NCBI GenBank assembly: GCA_038277395.1
Contig: CM076191.1
Coordinates: 174,948,552 to 175,012,551, forward strand
DNA: 64,000 nucleotides
Direction: 5' to 3'
Source of the DNA: Dryocosmus kuriphilus
Taxonomy: Eukaryota; Arthropoda; Insecta; Hymenoptera; Cynipidae
This document shows positions 57,404 to 64,000 of this stretch, piece after piece. The translations under genes were made by a program, and so were the position numbers. Every line of letters starts with the position of its first letter. Within the stretch, counting starts at the first letter, position 1. Under the pieces are notes generated by a model. It worked only from the letters and a program-made list of their open reading frames with translations. It had not been told where the DNA came from and searched no databases.

Positions 57404-58089
57404 AGATTTTTTCTCATTTCTCTAAAAAATTATTTAGACCAGCGATCGAATTAAATTTAGCATCTGAAATTATTTTAATGTTATGATTAATTAAAGAACT
57501 CATAAGTTCTATAAAGTATATTTATTTTGCGACTTACCTGAAAAAGAAATATTTAAACAAACTAAAATTGTTTAAATTATTGGAAAGGAGTTAACAAATT
57601 ACGAGGTATTCTAAAATTATCTGTTAATGATGATTTATGTAAAAAAACACTTTCAAAAAGCGTTAATAAACCGCAATATTACGTAAAATTCAAATTTGAC
57701 ACTTATGGGGTTTCCTTTGGGATAAGAGTGACTTACAATTTTTCAAACTCAAAATTGATGATCGATTCTTATTCTCTGAGGAATTCTGGACAAAATACTG
57801 GAGCATGGAATTACTTGTAATATCTCATTGCGTTTAAATCTTAGATTTACAAAAAGCTCACTTTTTACCATGTTAATTCAATAAGAAGAATTTTGAGCCA
57901 CCCCTAAATATTAACCGATTTCGCTCAAATTTGCAGGAGCTTTTTTTTTGACATTCGAACAAAACTGGGGGTTGTCAGCAAGTAAATTCGAAAATTGAAA
58001 AATAAGAGCCACCCTAATGAGTATAGTGTCAATAGGTTCGGTATAGATCCTAGAATTTTTTCTCTCCTTCAAGTCCGAAAATAATAATT

Positions 58090-58830
58090 TTGACCTTGGC
58101 CGGATTGAAAAAAGTCAATGCGGCTCAATATCGTTATTGTCACGTAAACTTTATATTGAAACGGATTGAATTTCTTTTTCAATCTGTTTCCATCCGGAAA
58201 TTCAAGCAGATAATGAAATGAGTTCAATTTGGAATTTCGGACTGATGAATAGACGGGTACAATCAATCCGCTTCAATCCGGAAATCCAAGTAAACAATGA
58301 AATTGTTTCAATTTAGAATTCTGCACTATTTAATATACAGGCACGATCAATCCAGTTCAATCCTAAAATTCCAAGCAGATTACAATAGTTAGTAATTTCC
58401 AGATTGCACCAAATTGACTTTGGGACTTAGTGCGCTATCTGAAATCTTCAGTTTGGAAATCTGAACTGAACCGGATTGAAATTGAGTTCGGAATTCCAAA
58501 TAGATTATATTAAGGAATTTTCGGATTGAAACAAATTAACTTTTGGACTGAGTCCCCGTTTTGAAATCTTCAGTTTGGATATTTGAAATGAGCCGGATTG
58601 AAGTGGAGTCCGGAATTCCAAATTGATTGCGCTAATAGAAAATTAAAAATTAATCGAATTGAAATTGAGTCCAGAATTTCAAATAGATTAAAATAATGGA
58701 AAATCCTGACTCAACCAGATTTAAAATCACTTTGAAAATCCATATAGATTACAGATAGATGAAGTCCAGGTTGAACCAGCTGGATTTTGAATCTGGAACA
58801 TTTTTTCAATCTGGTTGCCGGACCAAAACT
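58090..58830. repeat. Element of degenerate CCGGATTGAA repeats
   Basis: Imperfect motifs CGGATTGAA and CCGGAATTCCAA recur many times. The ends (TTTTGACCTTGGCCGGATTG and, complemented, TTTTGGTCCGGCAACCAGAT) look like weak terminal inverted repeats. No gene. Confidence 0.5.
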
Positions 58831-59927
58831 GTTTGAACCGCATTGGAACTATTAGAACATGAATCCGGTTCAATCTGCATATCATTATGTACATTAGGTT
58901 TAGCATCTTTTTGGTACAAAAACAACAGAATTCTTTTCAAATTTTTTGGTGAAAATGCGACACTATTATTACCTTCCAAGTACTTGATTACTCCCACCGG
59001 CAGCTTATTAAATTATTATTATTATTATTATTATTTTATTTAGCTTACCAAATTTCTTACCAAATTAAACGTGGTAAACGTGGTAAATCGTAATTTAAAG
59101 AAGAATAAGAAGAATTCGATATGAGATTACATGCCTGGATAAATTTAATTAAGTGGAAAAGTGTTTTTCTCAAAGAAAGTTGCATTAAATTTTAGTGAAT
59201 TATGAAAAAAGCAAAAAAGTGTTGATTCGTGATCAAACATAACCTCTTACATATTCATGAGATACATAATCTACAAACATTTTCGTGTGGTATTTCTTTC
59301 AATTTTCAATGTTTTGCGACTGATGTTTAAATAAAAATGTCTCAAAGCGTCAAAAAAGTGCTTGCGACCTATTAAATTTAATGGAAAAAGCGATTTACCA
59401 CGTTACGGTAAATACCGTCAATTCGGTAAGAAATGTAAGAAATCCAGTGATCAGCGCCCTTCTCTAAAAATAGGCAGTTTCGGTCCAGTATTTTACGGAC
59501 AAAAAAAATGTCCTGATCCACTCTTATGGGTGAAAAACAATTCCTTTTGAAAATTTAATAAATTATAAAATTTTTCATTTAATTGCACATCGCAAATCAT
59601 AAAAAATCGTACTTTTCTATACAACACATGAAAATATTTTTTTTGTGGCTTAAAAACCGCAAAGTCCTTAGAAAATGTATAATAAAATTAGGAAGTCATA
59701 CAAAAATTGAAAATGCACCCCTAGAAACGAACAAAAATGACCCCTTTTTCAGAATAAATATTAATCCTCGAGCTCTTTACAATTTTGAATGTAGTCATTT
59801 CATGAATTTCAAGTAAAATTAATTTCTGGAAATGTTAGAATAGTGATAAAATATATTCTTGACTCTAAAATGAGCAGTTTTCGCCCTTGACGATGCTATT
59901 GATCACAAATATTGTAAAAGATTTTTT
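58831..59927. other. AT-rich spacer, no gene seen
   Basis: Contains an (ATT)n microsatellite near 59015-59036 and nothing else recognised. Confidence 0.5.
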
Positions 59928-61149
59928 TACATTCTCATCAGAGAAGGTATTAGATTTATGCAAAATTTGACTTTCGCGGATTTCATGAAATCTCCACGTT
60001 TTGAGACCTCCTGAAAAAAAAAAAAAAAACGGTTTTTACGACGGTGTCTGTCTGTCTGTTGTCGTTGTTGTCGTCGTCGTTGTTGTCGTTGTCGTCGGAG
60101 TCTGTTCCCAAGATAACTTTCGAAGGACTAATCGGATTGGATTGCGCTTTGGCATACTTCTTTAAGGCGTAAAAAAAAAGGACAAGTTCGTTAACCAGCA
60201 GTTTTTGACCAACGGTTATGGTTTTATCCATCAAAAACGGTTTTCACAAAATCAAACAATCCATTCTTCGGCTAAACTATGAGAGATACGAAAAAATGTA
60301 AGAAAGTAAAATTATTCATCTTAAAAAAATCTACAAATTTTGTCTTAACCATTTTTTGATAAAATGAACAGTTTTTGATTTAATCAAGAAAACGCTATTA
60401 AAATTGAAAAACTCTGGTTTCCCGCCAAAATATTCAAGATGCAAGAAAATGGCAAAGAACAAAGTTGTTCAGTTTAAAAAGATCTACAAATTTTTTTTTA
60501 AACCATTTTTTGATAAAATGCACGATTTTTGTTTTAATCGATAAAACGCTATTAAAAATCAAAATTTTCAAATTTCCCGCCAAACTATGGAAGATACGGA
60601 AAAATGACAGTAAACAAAGTTATTCGCCTCAAAAAGATCTACAAATTTGCTCTCTATCATTTTTTTGAGCAGATGCGTAGTTTTTGAGTTATTCGTGAAA
60701 TATGTTATGAAATATAAAGAAAACAACTTTTCAGGAAAACTGTGCAAGATATGAGAAAATATTAACAAGCAGAATTGTTCACCTTGGAAAGAGCTACAAA
60801 ATTTATTTATAAGACTCATCGTTTTACTTTTAAGAATCGAAATCCTCTGTTGTGAAAATTTGGAAAATCACTAAAAAACTTTACCAATCTACAATGTGTT
60901 TTAAAAAAATGTAATTATCGAGCGCGAAGCGCGAGTGTCATGATGAGAATGTATTCCTTAAGGGCGATAGAGCCTTAAGTAAAATAATTTCTTTTGTAAT
61001 TTTTAATTTAAAGGTTTATACGATCCATAAACACCGAGAGCGTAGCGCGAGGTGAATAATCTATCGAGCGCAAAGCGCGAGTGCCGTAAATAACGTATCG
61101 AGCGCGAAGCGCGCGAAAAAATGTGCCCGCGAAGCAGGCAGATTTTTTT
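59928..61149 (+). repeat. CpG-box repeat, intact-looking copy
   Basis: Runs TTACATTCTCATCAGAGAAG ... (GTC/GTT)n ... ~135-bp subrepeats ... GCGCGAAGCGCG boxes ... GCCCGCGAAGCAGGCAGATT. About 1.22 kb, the clearest reference copy in the window. Boxes lie near 60920, 61060 and 61098. Confidence 0.85.
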
Positions 61150-61677
61150 AAATATCTCCAGAGAACATTTCATACGCAATTTATCTATGAAATTTTATCA
61201 TTTATGTCGAAAACTTTTGGCGCAAGTGGAAGAGCTTCTCGCACGTGTTATGTGCAATATTATTTTTGCAAAAAATTTATGAAAATGTCCATATTCCTTG
61301 TTCGAAATCTGTGCGCAAAGTTCCAAATTCCTCTAATGTTAGATTAGCATGTGGCAATTTGGTTTTACCGTACAATTTTGCGTGCGAGAATGTAAAACTG
61401 TGTGGGATTGCCACATTCCCGCACGCTTACCTCATAGTGGAAAAAATTAGTACTTTACGCACAGTTTGCGCACACAAAATATGATCATTTTTATGCCAAA
61501 AAAATGAAAATATTTTTAATTTCTATATGAGAAAGGACGGTTTTTTACGTTTTGAAGTTGTTTTGGTCCTTTTGGATACTTATATTTGAAGCAGACCATT
61601 TTAAAATATTTTTCCAGAGACTACTTCGTACGTAATTTATGTGAAATTTGTTAAATTAAATCAATAAATCTATGAGT
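61150..61677. other. Spacer with GCACG-rich motifs
   Basis: No gene. Inverted motifs around CGCACGTG and GTGCGGG (61230-61430) hint at another small palindromic element, not resolved. Confidence 0.35.
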
Positions 61678-62590
61678 GCAGTTCCGAATAGTACCTACTT
61701 ACTTCCGTTTAATTTGAAGCTTTGTATACCCATGTATTTTAACTCGCTGATTATGAATATGATAGTGAAAATTGGCGCAAGCTTGATTTTCAAGGTCAAA
61801 ACTTAAAAAGACTGATTTTCAAAAAGTTCTTTTTTTAATTTAGTTTGAAGAGTATTGGTCCAAAAGTAAAATTTTTCCTACAAAAATTGCAGCACACGAA
61901 AAGATCCAGCTTTTATGTTCTGCACAATTTTTGACTAAAACCATTATTTTTCGATAAAAATGGGATAATACTCCAAAAAGTACATTTTGCCAAAACTCCG
62001 TTAGTTTCTGTATTGCCTACTTACGCACTAAACCACGCGAAGTGGTATGAAGTCACATGAAGTCACACCCCTACCCCATACCCTTGTTTTTCGGGGGGCG
62101 GCAAGTCTCTCGTGTGACTGGTCACAAAAATACATAAAGTCATACTCCTACCCCTTTCCTGTGTTTTGTAGGGGGCGGCAGTCTTTCATGTGGCTGTTCA
62201 AAGGAATACACGAAGTCACACCCCTACCCTTTTCCCTTGTTTTTCGGAGGGCAGCAAGTCACACCCCTACCCCTTTTCCTTGCTTTGCGGGGGGCGTCAA
62301 AGCTCCCATGTAAAAAAATGTACTTTTTGGAGCATTATCCCATTTTTCTCGAAAAAGAATGGTTTTAGATTAAAACTATGTACAACATAAAAGATGGAAC
62401 TTTTTATAGGCTACAACTTTTGTAGGGAATATTTTACTCTGAGACCAAAACTTTTACAAGTAAATTGAAAAAACTTGTCAGAAATCAGATTTTTTTAGTT
62501 TTGACTTTGAAAATCAAATTTGCTCTAATTTTCATTATCATATTTTTAAGCAGCGAGTCAAAATACATATGTAAGTATACGCAAAGTTTT
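61678..62590. mobile_element. Non-autonomous relative of the Merlin element
   Basis: The left end GCAGTTCCGAATAGTACC and the following ~280 bp resemble 3510-3860, including TTGCCTACTTACGCACT. The right part (62330-62590) is inverted to the left arm (CAGCGAGTCAAAATACAT at the outer end). The centre (62045-62310) is a ~60-80 bp minisatellite of TCACACCCCTACCCC...TTTTCGGGGGGCGGCAAG units. It has no transposase. Confidence 0.75.
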
Positions 62591-62655
62591 TCCGATCGAA
62601 AAAGGCTCGTTCTTGATCTTGAATTTTTTGAAAATTTTCGCTAAAATATGAATAA

Positions 62656-62790
62656 AGTTGGCTATAATTGTACTTTTTTCAAAACAATAAAATTTTCTGT
62701 ATTTTCAAAAAAAAATTTTAAACCTACAAGTTCAACAGTCTTTTTTTACAAAATTTTATTGATTTGAGAAAAGTGTAATTATAGCCACCT
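62656..62790. repeat. Small palindromic MITE
   Basis: AGTTGGCTATAATTGTACTT...CAATAAAATTTT at the left and its complement at the right (TGTAATTATAGCCACCT), ~40-bp arms, ~50-bp loop. Confidence 0.8.
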
Positions 62791-64000
62791 TTATTTATTT
62801 ATTTTTTAACATTTTCAAGAGGAACAACTTTGCTCAAGGTTTTAAAAATATATTTTCAACTAATCGGTGACACACATGTCGTTTAAAATCTTTTAGAAAA
62901 CAACATTTATTTTGTCATAAATATAAAATATTTGAGGCTTTAAACGTAGTTTGAAAAATAAAAATGTATTACGAAATATATTTCCGAGACTCGAAACTCA
63001 CTACAATATTTGTATACATACATAAAAAACTATTCTTACAAATTTGATTGCGAGCCAAAATATTACAAAAAACTGAAATAGTACAGACAAACTAGCGGAT
63101 TTTTCCTGGTTTGGGGGAAAAATGAGAACACCTATGAAAAAAATCAGAGATACTCTTGGGGGCAACAGAAACACTGTAGACCAAAATTGGACTTAAAATT
63201 TTGTACACTACGCCCAAGGGAGGGGAAAATAGGTGAAAAATAGGGTTTTTTGCATTTAAGCTTGGATTTACGGAAAATATTGCATTTTTGAAAAAAAAGC
63301 TTGAAACAAAAGTTGTAGAGCAGAAAATTTCCTACGAAAATATGTAGGCCACGTTTTTCTAGCATTATTTGTTTAGAAGTTATCAAATTATTAATCAAAA
63401 ACATGTAATTTGCCATAAGTTAATAAATAATGCAACTGCAGACTTGTCGCTCATCATCAAGCATAGCATTGTATCAATGCAACAATCGCCATAAAAACTA
63501 ATTTTACAGGTGCAATAGTTTTTCAGTTATTAATTTTGCAATTAACAAAAACCTTTTTATTAAATCCCATGTCGTTTTTTTCTTAATGCCGGAAAAAAAT
63601 CATTCGCAGCTGAAATGTTTACTTGAGGGTACATTTTACCATAAACAATCAATAATTTCATTTTTTAATGAAAATTCATTGTTTTATTCCATTTTACACT
63701 AAAATTCGAATTTCGACGAATCTTTATAGGTTAATAAGTCGAAAATTAACGATCGAATGATTTTTTTTTCTTTTTGTTATGGCTAGTGGGAATTTTTTAA
63801 GAAATTTTGAGACAGGTCGCGATTGTTTATAACAAATAGAAAGGGAAATAACTTTTTTCTTCAAAAATTCATAACTTCCGTTCTATTTGTTACTGAGAGT
63901 TTGAATTTAGATGAAATGAAAGTGCGGCGTTCAAACTATAAATCTACGCTGGTCTCGATTCCGTGCTACCCTTCGTTCACTGACGGTAGCCGGTGAAAGT
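62791..64000. other. AT-rich end of window, no gene seen
   Basis: No recognised coding region, repeat partner or element end. Confidence 0.5.

Larger units (their letters stand above)
56225..57990. repeat. Large foldback element
   Basis: The outer arms include 56225-56310 against 57895-57990 (GCAAATTTGAGCGAAATTGG and complement), 56396-56590 against 57470-57700 (ACGTAATATTGCGGTTTATT and complement) and 57160-57285 against 57335-57455. A separate inverted-repeat element fills the left arm at about 56640-57065. No protein-coding gene. Confidence 0.75.

Overview
This is eukaryotic, AT-rich, arthropod-type nuclear DNA. The signs are Jockey-type and other LINEs, Merlin- and Transib-type DNA transposons, a gypsy-type gag remnant, many small palindromic elements and a long satellite array. 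No bacterial operon, rRNA gene or ordinary multi-exon housekeeping gene is visible. An insect is most likely. The purine-rich LINE family would fit Hymenoptera, but that is inference. Almost everything here is mobile or repetitive DNA. The only candidate host gene is a short secretory first exon near 52.76 kb.

Layout. 1-2415: tandem copies of a repeat with CpG-dense palindromic boxes. 3510-6505: a Merlin (IS1016/IS1595-like) DNA transposon with ~265 bp inverted ends, a DDE transposase on the minus strand and a 12-unit two-variant minisatellite. 7.4-9.3 kb and 23.5-25.2 kb: broken gypsy-like gag and unplaced ORF remnants on the minus strand. 9440-23531: a RAG1/Transib-type transposon. It has CACAGTG termini, 888-bp inverted repeats, an exact 5-bp duplication (CGGCG) and a transposase with the full D-D-E triad plus C-x2-C and H-x4-H zinc ligands. 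It was later split by a Jockey-type LINE (10583-20379, 13-bp duplication), which appears to hold a second, opposite-strand Jockey-type LINE (10708-15774, 14-bp duplication). 25257-28023: a 5'-truncated LINE with a 14-bp duplication.

29148-51661: a ~563-bp-period satellite array of about 19 units. It is interrupted by a 153-bp Tc1/mariner-like MITE, one CpG-box repeat and two ~5-kb LINEs (36126-41108 and 42471-47861). Both LINEs have 14-bp duplications, and their ORF1 proteins carry AT-hook-like motifs. 52.7-55.6 kb: TATA box plus signal-peptide exon, followed by an intron-like stretch packed with element fragments. 55.6-64 kb: palindromic and foldback elements (one carrying tRNA-like sequence), another CpG-box repeat, and a non-autonomous relative of the Merlin element with its own C-rich/G-rich core.

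The genes do not form a pathway. The window is a stack of insertions whose relative ages can be read from exact target-site duplications. The most notable system is the RAG1-like transposon: transposase, RSS-heptamer-like ends and target duplication all agree. Its gene has one apparent frameshift in an A10 run.
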